A stretch of DNA of 64,000 bases, from contig NW_024732415.1 of assembly GCF_018991925.1 (NCBI RefSeq), positions 4,415,061 through 4,479,060 of the forward strand, in the 5' to 3' direction. Positions 11,341 to 22,700 of this stretch are shown piece by piece. This DNA comes from Homarus americanus (taxonomy: Eukaryota; Arthropoda; Malacostraca; Decapoda; Nephropidae). Both the position numbers and the translations under genes were made by a program. Every line of letters starts with the position of its first letter. The first letter of the stretch is position 1. Under the pieces are notes generated by a model. The model had not been told where the DNA came from, made no database searches, and worked only from the letters and a program-made list of their open reading frames with translations.

Positions 11341-12334
11341 TTCTCTTCTTTTTAAAGGCATAATCAATCCTGTCTAGAGCGTGGTTTCTCTCAGGGGTAT
11401 TTAACAGGAGGGGGAAGTGGGGTCTAATGGCTGTGATATCTAACAAAAGTGAATGAGAAGTGTTAGGGCGACTGGTGAAGGTAGTATGTCTGGCATAATT
11501 GCAACATAGTCAAGGGTCGGGAGGGATTGGTCTAGGGGCTGTTGATTACAAGCGTATCTGTTTACCTTTAACTGTTACGACTCACCTCGCCAAACCCATT
11601 ATCATGCCCATTGCATAGTATAGCGTCTGACACATCTGTTCTGGCATATTTACCTGGAATATGCTCGTGCAGTGGTTAGTTGACACTGGCCCATTTGCCT
11701 GAGGACGGAGGTGAGACGATGAACACCTCATCCTCAAAGTCTCTCGATCACCCATTGCTTCTGGAGGGGTGTAATGGGGGGTGGAGCTGCAGGCTATGCG
11801 ATCATGTAAATTCAAAACAAATAACTATAGTGCCATGTAAATATAATGGGACAATGTTTATATGTTTGAGAGTTCGTATTTTGAACATTCATAACTCGGA
11901 GTCCCCGTGTATATATACTAATCATTAACATTTTGCGGCCATTTTCCACGCTTGCAGGGGTTAGCCGTGATTACCTGATGGCAGCTGCTGGTTAAAACCA
12001 AAATGGAATATCCTTCCCCAACCTACCACCTTAAGCCAAGGGCGCAATCAAAGAAAATGCACCAGGGGATGGGCGCAGCTCTGGTGACCTAGCTGACACT
12101 AGACATGTCGAAGCAAAGTCTGATAGCAGGATGTCTTTACTATTTAACCACAGAGCAGAAACAGCTTGTATGGCTGGCAGGGTCACAACTCCCTCCGGAG
12201 GCAATTTAAGACTACTCGTGTAGGAGTGAACTTTTGACCCCGACTGTGCATCATGCAATATATATGTCCCTTTGTGACTGTTCATCTGTCAACAATCCCA
12301 AACTTAGCAAAACTCGAAGGCAGCACCAATGCAG

Positions 12335-12750
12335 TCACTTGGGCGGTCGGTCACGTCTCTGTTATGCACTGTTGGCAAGTACTGGCTCCAGAATGCAGCT
12401 TTACTTGTACCAGTGTTGGTCAAGTCTGGCAGATTGTTCCAAGAGTTTAAAATTTTCACTCTGAAAAAGGTTGCCGTCACAATGTTCTGGACTTGTTGCT
12501 TTTCCATCCTTGATCTGTGACCCCTAGTGGGACAGGCGTCCGCCAGCTCCATTTATGGATACTCTACTGAGTAGTGCTCTCTGAAATGTTTTTAGACTTT
12601 AATAAAGTCACCCCCTGTCCGTCTATAGTACAGTATAAGTTAAGCAGTTGCAGGCGTTCTAATGTCTCTGGGTAACTGGGGTGCCATAGTACAGGCACTT
12701 GTCTGGTGGCCCTCCTTGGGACATTTTCAATCAACTGACAGTCTCTAAGA
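12335..12750 (-). mobile_element. LINE 3' fragment, cut by a hAT element (copy A)
   Basis: Broken frames give the RT C-terminus: RDCQLIENVPRRATRQVPVL, YPETLERLQLLNLY and FFRVKILNSWNNLPD. Same family as 7780-11340. Its upstream continuation is lost in copy A at the duplication edge. Confidence 0.82.
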
Positions 12751-13316
12751 CAGACGTTCCCAAGCATTTTCCAGTGCGACCTCATCTAGCGCTGTCGCCT
12801 ATCCAGTGCGACCCCAAATCATTACATTATATATATTCGTATAATAAATACGGACATATTTTTACACGTATTTAACTGTAAAAACAATCCAGGAAAATAC
12901 ATTACATAATTGAGAAGTGTAAAAGTAAACACTGGCAGAAACAAGTTACAACTCTGTCATGATTATATCATCATTTAGTGTTCTATACCTGAGGGTATAA
13001 TTACGTGGTTAAGCAACATAACATACAGTTTTCTTAGTTACAACTCTGTCATATTTCATATGTGATATGTGTGCATTATCATTTAATTAATCTTAATGCA
13101 CGTTACATCAGTCATAATTCATATGTGACATGTGTGCATTATCATTTAATAAAGTTTCTGTTAACTGGGGATATAATTATGTGGTTAAACAACATATGCT
13201 ACGACTGTGTCATATTTAATATGATACGTGTACGTCATCATTTGATTAATTTTCTATACCTGGGGTTATATGAGGTTAAGCAACATAGCACACAATATCT
13301 AAGTAGAAGTTTGATG
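12751..13316. mobile_element. hAT element, truncated at the duplication edge (copy A)
   Basis: Left terminus CAGACGTTCCCAAGC, with the CAG..GTTCCCAA form of hAT ends. It carries degenerate internal repeats around ACAACTCTGTCATATTTCAT. The right end is absent; the sequence changes to GC-rich repeat near 13,320. Confidence 0.7.
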
Positions 13317-13332
13317 ATACAGTATACGGTTG

Positions 13333-14030
13333 CCCTGCCAGGGGCGGCTGCACCCCCTGGGGCCTTCTCAATGGCGGCGGCGCCCCCAGGAGCCTTCCCA
13401 GGGGTGATTGAGCCCCCAGCTGCCATCCCAGGGGCAGCGGCGCCTCCAGGAACCCTCCTAGGGGCGGTAGCGCCCCCCAAGGGCCTTCCCAGCGTCGACA
13501 GTGCCCCCAGGGGCCCTCTCAAGGGCAGCGGCATCTCCAGCGACCCTGCTAGGGTCAGTAGCGCCTCCAAGGGCCCTATAGTCGGCGGCGACGCCCCCAG
13601 GTGCCCTTTCAAGGGCGGCGGCGCTTCCAGCGATCATCCCAGGGGACCTCCCAGGGGTAGTGGCGCCCCCATTGACTCTTCCTGGGGCTGTGGCTTCCAC
13701 AGGGACCCTCCAAGGGGCGGCGACATCCCCAAAACCCTCTCAGAGATGTGATCGCCCCCAAGTCGGCCTCCCAGGGGTGACGGCGCCCCGGGGGCCCTCC
13801 CAGCGTCGGCGGCTCTTGCAGGGGCTATATCAGGACCAGCGACGTCCCTAGAAACGCCCAGAGATGGCGCCCTCATTGGGCCTCTCAGGGGTGTGGGGCC
13901 ACTATGGACCCTCCCAGGGGTGGCAGCGGCCCCATGGACCCTCCCAGGTACGGTAGCACCCCCAGGGACCCTCTCAGGGGTGGAGCCCCCCTATGGACCC
14001 TACGAAGGGTCCCCATGGGACCTATTACAT
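13333..14030 (+). repeat. GC-rich 30-bp minisatellite, block 1
   Basis: Units such as GCCCCCAGGAGCCTTCCCAG + 10 bases repeat at about 30 bases with frequent substitutions. Because the unit is a multiple of three, long Ala/Pro/Gly/Arg frames stay open on both strands; I do not call them genes. Confidence 0.85.
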
Positions 14031-14309
14031 GCTTGTTCGTTGTATGATATATATTACATACTTCCAGCAGTTCTTTATTGAACTATGATTGGTGCACTGT
14101 CCTTTAACCCACCAAATTACCGCCAATAGGAGAAGATAGGAGTCAGTCAACACAGCACCACAACTTATGTTTTCCTATTGGATATTATTCTCCGGTACCG
14201 TCTCCAGAATGCGATGATACTGGAAATGAGAAGGGCGATGTATTTATTTAAACGTTGCATTTCCCAGAGTTCTAAATAATGCAAAAACTACTGTAATCCA
14301 GAGGTCCTA

Positions 14310-14890
14310 CAGGTCTGGCGATCGCAGGGGCCCTCCCAGGAACTGGAGCGCCACCAGGGACTCTCCCAGAGCGGCGGCGCCCACAGGGACCTTCCCAAGG
14401 GCGATGGCCCCCCGTTACCCTCCCAGGGGAGGCGCGCTCTCAGGGTCCATCACAGGGACGGAGGCACCCCAGGGACCCTCCCAGGGGCGGCGGTGCTCCC
14501 AGGGACTTTCGCAGAGACCCTCCCAAGGGCAGCAACGCCCCCAGGGACCTTCCAAGGGACGGTGGCGCGCCCAGGGACCATATCAAGAGCGGCGGCGCCC
14601 CCAGTGGCTCTCTCAGGGACGGCCACGCCCCAAAGAGCCCCCCAGGGGTGGTGGCAACCCCAGAGGCCCTCCCAGTGGTGGTGGCGTTCCCAAGGTCCCA
14701 CTCAGGGGCGGCAGTGCGCCCAGGGGCTCTCCCAGGGGTTGTGGCGCCACCATGGGCCCACTCAAAGGCGGCGGCGCCCCCAGGGACCTTCCCAGAGGCG
14801 GTTGTGCCCCCAAGGACACTCCCAGGGACAGCTGCGCTCCAAGGGACCTTTGTAGCGACGGTAACCCCCTCAGGGAACCTCACTTCAAAA
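14310..14890 (+). repeat. GC-rich 30-bp minisatellite, block 2
   Basis: Same unit family as 13333-14030, separated from it by about 280 AT-richer bases in which I see no feature. Confidence 0.85.
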
Positions 14891-14934
14891 TGCCCATGAA
14901 ATTCGTCAGATTTAAAAACGAATTATTGAGGGGC

Positions 14935-15056
14935 GGGCATACAGCGCTCCCCCTCCCCCAAAACCCTAGCTAGGTGGGCTCGTTGTGTTCGCCATGTTCC
15001 CCAACTGAAAACCTCTCGGACCCCCCCCCCTTTTTATTTTCCTGGGTCCGCCCCGG
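14935..15056 (-). mobile_element. End of a GGATCCAGG-type repeat element, inverted copy
   Basis: Reverse complement begins GGGGCGGACCCAGG, then a poly-G run, then a GCGAACACAACGAGCCCACC-like block. The same order appears in direct orientation at 15,404-15,510. Confidence 0.6.
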
Positions 15057-15403
15057 TGTACAGTATCCCTCGGTGTTGAACTTGCGTATACACGCTTACT
15101 TCTTTAATGACACTACCTTACCACAAGTGTCCTTATTTTGTAATATTTTTTCCTCGCCAATTAGCTGTACTAAAAACCAAGGTATAAAGATATATTTATG
15201 CCTTGCTAAAAACATCCCGTTCTGGTTGAGAGGAAGTATCGCTTTTCCAACTGTGACAATCATGATGAGGGTGGCGGTTTTATTATTAAGTTTTAGTGAT
15301 TGTGGGTATGTCAGATTCTTCCCCAAAATCACCAACCAGATATACCTGTGACCTTAACTGGCTACTTGCATGAGTACGTGTCAATGTATGTGTGCATGTG
15401 GTA
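15057..15403. other. Stretch with no recognised feature
   Basis: Between the two facing element ends. Mixed composition, no convincing gene. Confidence 0.5.
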
Positions 15404-15717
15404 GTGTCAGGGGCTGATCCAGGAATACCAAAAAGGGGGGGGGGGTCCAAGAAGCGAGCATAGCGAGCACAGCGAGCCCACCCAGCTGGGGTTTGGGGGG
15501 CCACTGGGAAACACCCATTATTTTTTTTAAATCTGACCAATTCACGGACATTCTTAGGCCATTTTGAAGTCACGCGCACTTGATATTAAGAGTTATTCTG
15601 AGGTCAATAATAATTACTTTTTACTGCACAAAAATGCATGAGTACAATATTGTATTTAAGAAAAAGTATTGAAATTTTCTGATGAAAAGGGGGGTCCGGA
15701 TCCCCCTGGATCCGCCC
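15404..15717 (+). mobile_element. Small TIR element (MITE)
   Basis: Left end GGGGCTGATCCAGG. Right end is the complement of GGGGGCGGATCCAGGG. Between them lie a poly-G run, AGCGAGCATAGCGAGCACAG, and AT-rich filler. No coding content. Confidence 0.6.
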
Positions 15718-15913
15718 CCGAGTGTGAGTATCTATGAATGTGTGCTTGTGTGTGCGTATGTACAATAATAATGACAATTCCACGGGTAAATATAATAATA
15801 ACAACAAGACCAGCATAGTAGATATATTTCCAGCAACTGAGAGTATAATCCATGAGATCACAAATTGTAATGTTCAATACAACATAAATTAGTTAGAATT
15901 ACAAAATCTTAAG

Positions 15914-15995
15914 ACAACAGTGTGTAACAGACGTAACCGACCGCCTAAGCGGCTAACGAGCCGATCAGTGGTGAAGAGGATAAAAGTAAAAGTAA
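15914..15995 (+). mobile_element. 3'-tail-only copy of the LINE family
   Basis: Matches the last 80 bases of the LINE at 36,190-37,250: CGGCTAACGAGCCGATCAG, AGAGGATAAAAGTAAAAGTA. An extreme 5' truncation. Confidence 0.7.
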
Positions 15996-16575
15996 CAAAT
16001 GATGAAAGTTTGGAGCCGAACACTGTGATAGTAAACACACATATACAGTATATATAGCACTAGTGGGGCTACATCAGACTGGTTACAACTTGATGTGCAA
16101 AGACGAGTGTTTAGCAGCAAGTAGGACATCATCAAAACAATGTAATAATCTGGTACTGGATCAAGATCGGAATGTGGTCACAGTGTGATATGAACACACA
16201 TAGGTGTTTACAATAAGTTGTTTTGTATAGACTGTGTGATCACCATCTGCAACATTTTTACGTACGTGTTTCTGAACTCTTTCTAATTTCCTAGTCTGTA
16301 ATTATGTAAGGCCTGGGAATCACACAAAAGCTTCATATTCCAACTGTGATCAAGAATATATCACACTGGATATGCTGTAATTCATGTATACAACTTAACA
16401 GAACCTGAAATTATTACCGCAGTAGGTGATGAATATTGTTCTGACTCCCTTACAAGTTTAACATGTCAGACTATTTAAGTACTGAGTTGTGTTGATATGT
16501 ACCAACAACAGCTGACAAGGTGTATTATGTAAGGATAGGATGGAGGGATCTCTTGATCTCTTCTTTGTCATTCCC

Positions 16576-16777
16576 TTATAACTTTCCTGTTTTATCAAAG
16601 TGACCATAAGAAGAAGTATTAACAATGTCGTAGACTTTCTCAACTTTGTAGTAAGGGTATTTACCTCTTTTCATGGTTCTGAGGTTCACACCTTGAGCGA
16701 AGCCGTCGTGGAAGTTGTAAGGGTATCTGTAGCCTTCCTTTATGAGGTCTCCCGTCTGCATCATAATCACCCCCGAC
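16576..16777 (-). CDS. FUT8: FUT8-B last exon, SH3-like end and stop
   Basis: Encodes SGVIMMQTGDLIKEG, NFHDGFAQGVN and KYPYYKVEKVYDIV, aligning with the C-terminal SH3-like domain of FUT8 (GD.I...N.WDG.SKG.N...YPSYKV), then 18 residues and TAA. I saw no AATAAA signal in the 130 bases downstream. Confidence 0.93.
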
Positions 16778-19700
16778 CTGCTCCCCCACCCAGGGAAAGA
16801 CAAATATTTTACAATCAATAGAAGTAAATGAATTCTATCTTTCAATAATTTTACCTTTTGTCCATCCTTAGGGTGTTAACCCGGTGGCATTACCTCATCC
16901 TTTGTCTGAAGGGAAGCTAGGAATAATTAAGTCTCCCCTGAGAGACGAAGACACGTTTTTTTTCTTCTTCTTGAAAAACAAAAACAAAAACAACTAGCCG
17001 TCTCTCCTTTAATTATGAGGCATTTAAATTGGGACTTTTAAATACAGTACTTGTACCATGGTCCAACACGCCACTCGAAGATCATTCAACATAGACCCGA
17101 GAAGAGGACATCACTTTGGATCCTTTCATTCATTATTGAAACAATGAATTCAGACATACTGTAAATCAGCTGTTATGCATAAAAAAAATCAATAATGGGA
17201 GAGGGGAGTTTTGCAAAGATTTAAATTCATGTGGAACACACTAAAACTGTTGGGGGAAGGTTAAACAATATTACCGGAACGACCGAGGATGCTAAAAACG
17301 CAGCAGGTGATCCAGATGCTGGCTGAAAATACGAATTAACAAAAGATATTATAAAAAATGGAACATTATTGATCAAACGTGGGAACTGAATTGACAGAGG
17401 AAAATTTGATTTGATTTCAAGGAAAGTCACAGAGAAAGTGGTGCTGACCTGCGGGGGTAGTGAGGGAAGCGAGCCCGGGCGAGTTTTGGTCGCTGGAAGT
17501 ACACGAAGTAATCGTTGTCGAGTGAGCTGAAGTACGAGGAGGCATCGGGGTACAGTGTCTGCATGATCTCATAGACCAGTCGACCCACCTGGACCCAAGA
17601 TGTGATGAAACGAAGGAAAACATATCATTACTTTCTCACTGATTAATGGGTAGTTTCAAATTTATCAATTATCCCTAGGTCTCTTAAACGAAAAGATGAC
17701 CTCTCCCTGTCCTGTAGTAACTTCTGTGTCATTCTATCCCTAGCTGTATACTCTCCACTAATCGAAGTCATAGTATCTTATTCTATATTTGCATTCCACT
17801 CACCTTTTAGTACACTCATTTTGCTGGCAAATTATCGACACACCTTGAAAAATGTGCCATTCAGTGAAACCAGGACTGATAGAATCACAAATTGCGTTCA
17901 TGGTCCATCGGTCATCACTCGCCCTGATTCATATTCTACATTATGAAAGTGTTTGATTTTCTTACCTGTAATTTATTACCTCTCAAACAATAGTGAGGGT
18001 AGTGTGGCTTGGGTCATGTTGTGTGGGTCCTTTGCTGTAGGTCTTAATGTAACAGTAATATAATATCCCTAACAGGACTATTTTTACCACCCAAAGCTGC
18101 AAAAGGTGTGTGGGAGTTTAGGTAGGGACTCACATTGGACGATAAGGTGCCCACCACGAAGCTGCAACGGGATAGCATGAATACGTCGACTACACAGGAG
18201 AATTTGGAGAATTTACGCAGTTTGAACTCGCCAAGGCTGTCGGTTTCTGGGTTGTACAGGATCTGGTAATTCGGGTATCTGAAAGTGTTCAAAACTGAGA
18301 GGAAATGCGGATAGTAAGAACTCCTGAAAACCCCAAATTAAGGGATTCTGAGCAGAGAAGGGGAAAATAGGTAAACAAACGGACATGTAGTTATTTTGAT
18401 ATTTTTCGAGAGCAAAGACAGAAAAAAAATCTTACTTTATCGTAGCATTGGAGAAGATGTTTCGGTCATCGGTGGCGAGGTAGATCCTGCGCGTGGCGTT
18501 TTTCTCCTTTAGGTCCAGAGTCCTGTAGTATTCCTCCACATGATTCATGTATTCCTCCAGATCGTGCAATTTCGCCTCTTTCTTCTTATCAGTAAGTCTT
18601 ATATGTACTCTGTAGGTGTTAAAAATGAGAACAGTCGCACATGTACTCTCAAGGTGTGAAGGATGAGAATCACACATGTACTCTGTATGCGTGTTAAGGA
18701 TGACAATCACATATGTACTTTGTAGGTATGAAGGGTGATAATCACACATGTACTCTGTAGATATTAAGTATAATCGCTGTACTGTTCATGTACTATGCTG
18801 TACTTTGTAGATGATAAGGGTCACCTTTTGGAGTTAAATTCCGGACATCTGGCACAAATTTCTTTTGGCAGCTCAATAGAAGAATTCTGATAAGGACTCC
18901 AGTTGGTTATTTTGTTGACAAAACTCTCTTTCTTTCGTGTTAATTAACCGAGGGGTTCGTAAGTCAAGAAAATCCTATCTTTCAAGCTGATTGTCACTAA
19001 AGCATATCTTTTAAGCTTAGTTGTCAAAAAGGACATCACCATGAGAAAAGTTTCTGAAAAGTAGTGTTCTTCAGTCTCCTTCAGTTTAGTGTCCCCTGAA
19101 GTCCACAGTACCAGATTGAACAAAGGTAGTGTGACTCAGAGGTACAAGTGATCTTCAATATAAACCATGTTTATAAATTTTTTAGTGTAACTCTTGACAG
19201 GTATCATAACAAATTTAATTAAAATCAAACTTTAACAATTTATGGTTAAAATCTAACAACATATGGCAAAGTTGTCACGTCAACAAAGTAAAAAGACAAG
19301 AGTATTCTTCTTGATTCCCCGGGTTAGGTTAGTTATGAAGGCCACTTCTCCCCCCTGCAGGGGAACTGGATGGCTGAGAATGATATCTACTGAGTGTAGA
19401 CGCTAGGTTCATAATGTCACCCTCCAAAATAAGTACTGTACAGTATAATGAAAATAACAGTAACATTAACTACTGCAGTATAAAAAATTTGTGCTAGCAA
19501 CAAATGCAAAAGGCAACAGATTAAGTTATGTTTTACTAAAAAGTGTTTGCCAAGTGGAAATGGTTTGGAGTTCCTTAGACGAGTTGCCTATTAAATCAAA
19601 TATGGAATATTATTCAATTCATAACGATTTGACTACACTGAATTATTATTATGAGAGAGAGAGAGAGAGGTGAAACCTGACACAGAATGACGCAGTAGAT

Positions 19701-22700
19701 ACAGTAATTATGATGGTCACAGTTTACAAAATAATTGAGAGAGAGATACAGCCTATGGATTTACCCGACAATGGGAGTCTGGAAGTTGAGTGTGGTGGTT
19801 AAGTTGTGGATATTGTCTTGTAAGTACTGGTTGGGACGTAGCAAGTACTGGAAGAACTGGCCAACCCACCAGGCACCGGGCTCCCCGTGAAACCTCAATA
19901 GCCGCTGCCAGATGTCTTGTGGTATCGACAGAGGCAGGTAATCAGGCGGTGGTACCGGGTGGTCCCAGTCGGGGAAATATACCACGCGGCTGTCTCCCTC
20001 CAATCCTGTAGCTAATTATATCAACATAAGAATACTATAACTAATACATCAACAACATATGAAACAACAACTAATATATCGATAATATAAGACACTAATT
20101 AATGCTTTATCATTGTAAGGCATCTTGGGAGTAGAGTATTGCTGGTGCAGTATGAGTGTTGTTTTTTGTGGTTGTGGTAGATAATAAGTGTGGTTGTGGT
20201 AGATAATAAGTGTGTGGTTGTGGTATAAAATAAGTGTGGCTAAGGTATAAAAATGTGTGGTTGTTGTAATATAGGTTTAATTTTGTTGTGGTGTCTTTCT
20301 TGGTTAAGACATTATTTTGGCAGCTGGTTCAAGAGACTCACCCGGCCACTTGGAGTGTCTGGTGATGTGGGAAGTGTTGCAGGAGCTGATAGGGAGGAAG
20401 TACTGCTCCCAAGTGCCACGCTTTAGCACCATGGTCCTCTGGCTCCCGTAGGCCGCCATCATACAGAACAGTACGTGGTGCAGGTCACACCCAATCCCAC
20501 AGCCCTGGTGTAAGCACAGAATTGTCATTTTAGGTAATTAATGAGATTTAATGTCGCTTATTTCTGACATTGTGTATCGCTTAAATCTTATGTTACTTTG
20601 TTGGCTATCTGGTATACCAGGACATGAAGACTTTGTCTGAGCTGTTTTCCAATACAGTATCAAGGAAATTTGAATATCAGGAATATTGGAAACTGGTCAG
20701 TGAAATGGTAATTTTCATGCCAATTTAGAAAATTTCAAGGCATATTGAAAATCTTAGGAAAGAAAGTCGAAAATTGCATTTCGGGAGTGTTTGATTGTGT
20801 GGCTCCAGTTAACAAACATTTCCAGCTATGTTTCTAGAAGAATACTTTTGACTTCAACAATTCTAGATTTTGTTTTAAACGCACACAATCAGAAGGCTGG
20901 AATGGATTTACAGATTATAATTACACACATGTCTGGAAGGTCAGTATTTTTTTACCAATTTCCAGTTCCTTTTTAGTTTCTTATTACTGTTTCTGGTTCA
21001 AGATCTCTCTCAGGATTTGCACATTTAATTACACAAAACAAAGCGTCTGTCACCCCCCCCCCCCACAAAGTTTCGGTTAAGTAATGAGAAAAATTCCAAC
21101 CAATACTATATAGTATGAAGAACTCTGCACGTATAAGGGTACCTGAAGTTTGTATAAATGTTTAGTATACTTCCTGGCTGTGGTAGAGGTAGAGTTTAAT
21201 GGGACTCACCTTGCCCAGCCTACAGGCCACCATCTTGGCTGCGATACGGTCAAATTGTACTCACTCTTTCCATCCTACACGCCACTATCTTGGCTGTGGT
21301 ACAGTCAGGTGGGTGCTGGATGGCGTAGAGTCGTCGTTGGATCAGTTCACTCAATTCAGCTGCCTCACGCTCCCTCCATGTAGGTAACCCGTCCATGTCC
21401 TTCAGTCGCCTCAGGTCATATTGGGTCACTCTGATGGTACAAAGCCAAAGTCCTTAAGGGTCATTCTAGTAGAAAAAGGTCTTAATGGGCCACTCCAGCA
21501 GTATAAAGTCATGCTGGGTTGTAAGGAGCACAAGGTAATACTAGTCCCCTTTAGAAGTACACTCTAGTAGCAAATGTCCTTTACAATATCATTATACAAT
21601 CAGTTATGTCCTCCACATTACCTTTTTCGATCATGAATTTCCTCTAAAATATTCTTTACTGTATCCACGTTAATGTTCACTATATTGCTCGTTTCTTCTT
21701 TTTTTTTCAGGAGTTGGTTGAGCTGATCATTGATGAACCATGTGTTCTCCTGCACGTCCCTCTCCACCTGCCGCCGCGCTAACTCATGCTCCAGCGATGG
21801 CTCATACACTGATGAAAAATACAAACAATATACCGGTTATGCTGGAGAAGGTTAACAGGTAGTTTGTAAATGATTTATTTTTTCGTAAATAAAGACCTCA
21901 GTGTGATATTAAGACCACTACATGGAAATCATTGTACAATACCAAGGTTTTTTTTTATTCTGGCGATTTTATTCGTTGCCGATTAGCGATAACCTCTATG
22001 ATACACAGACCTGGGTTGAGGTGAAGGCGTTGGTGTAGAGGAGGCGTTGATGTGGTGGAGGTGTGCTGGATATGCGGTGGAGGTGTAATGGAGGCGCTGC
22101 TATGGTTGAGACGGGGTGAAGGCTTGAACACTGTATTAGAGATGACCCGGTTCTTGTCGTGATACTGTAGTGGCACAGGGGTCAGGCTGTGAAACGATCC
22201 ACCTATTGAGTTTTACATCCAGGCGTTGTGGTGCCACAGAATGAATAAACATCAGTCATCGTTAGAATAAACATCAGTCAACATCCGTCAACAGTAGAGT
22301 CAAAATCAAAGTTAACACCAGCAACATTAGACCCAACATCACATTTAAACATCAGATTCAACCTTAAAGTCAGCAAACGCATCAATGAAACGCCCGGGGT
22401 TCAAGACATATGAAAAAAAAAGACATTTTTAATCTGAACATTGATCAATAAAGTAAAATTTCTAAATAATCCTCGGGGAAGATTAAGTTTTCTCCATTCC
22501 AAGGAAGACTTGATTATGGTTGATCTAGAAATGAAAGACAAATAATTAGACATAAGAGTTGCTGGTAGGTCTTGAACTGAGCCCTGGGACTAATTGTCAT
22601 GCTGGCAGTTACAGGTCATGTGGTAGTTTTGTGAAGATTAATTGTGAGGGAAGTATAGGTTACCATCAAGTAGGAAGGAGAGAAGATCAGTATTATTGTC

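Larger units (their letters stand above)
1..13333. repeat. Duplicated block, copy A
   Basis: Colinear and nearly identical by eye to 19,603-34,175, apart from indels. Left limit is the window edge. Right limit is about 13,316-13,333, where copy B continues into a hAT element and copy A into a GC-rich minisatellite. Confidence 0.9.

Noticed and set aside
13062..14973. Long Ala/Pro/Gly/Arg frames on both strands (up to 229 codons)
   Set aside because: The 30-bp repeat unit is a multiple of three and lacks stops in several frames; no start context, no domain, units diverge freely.
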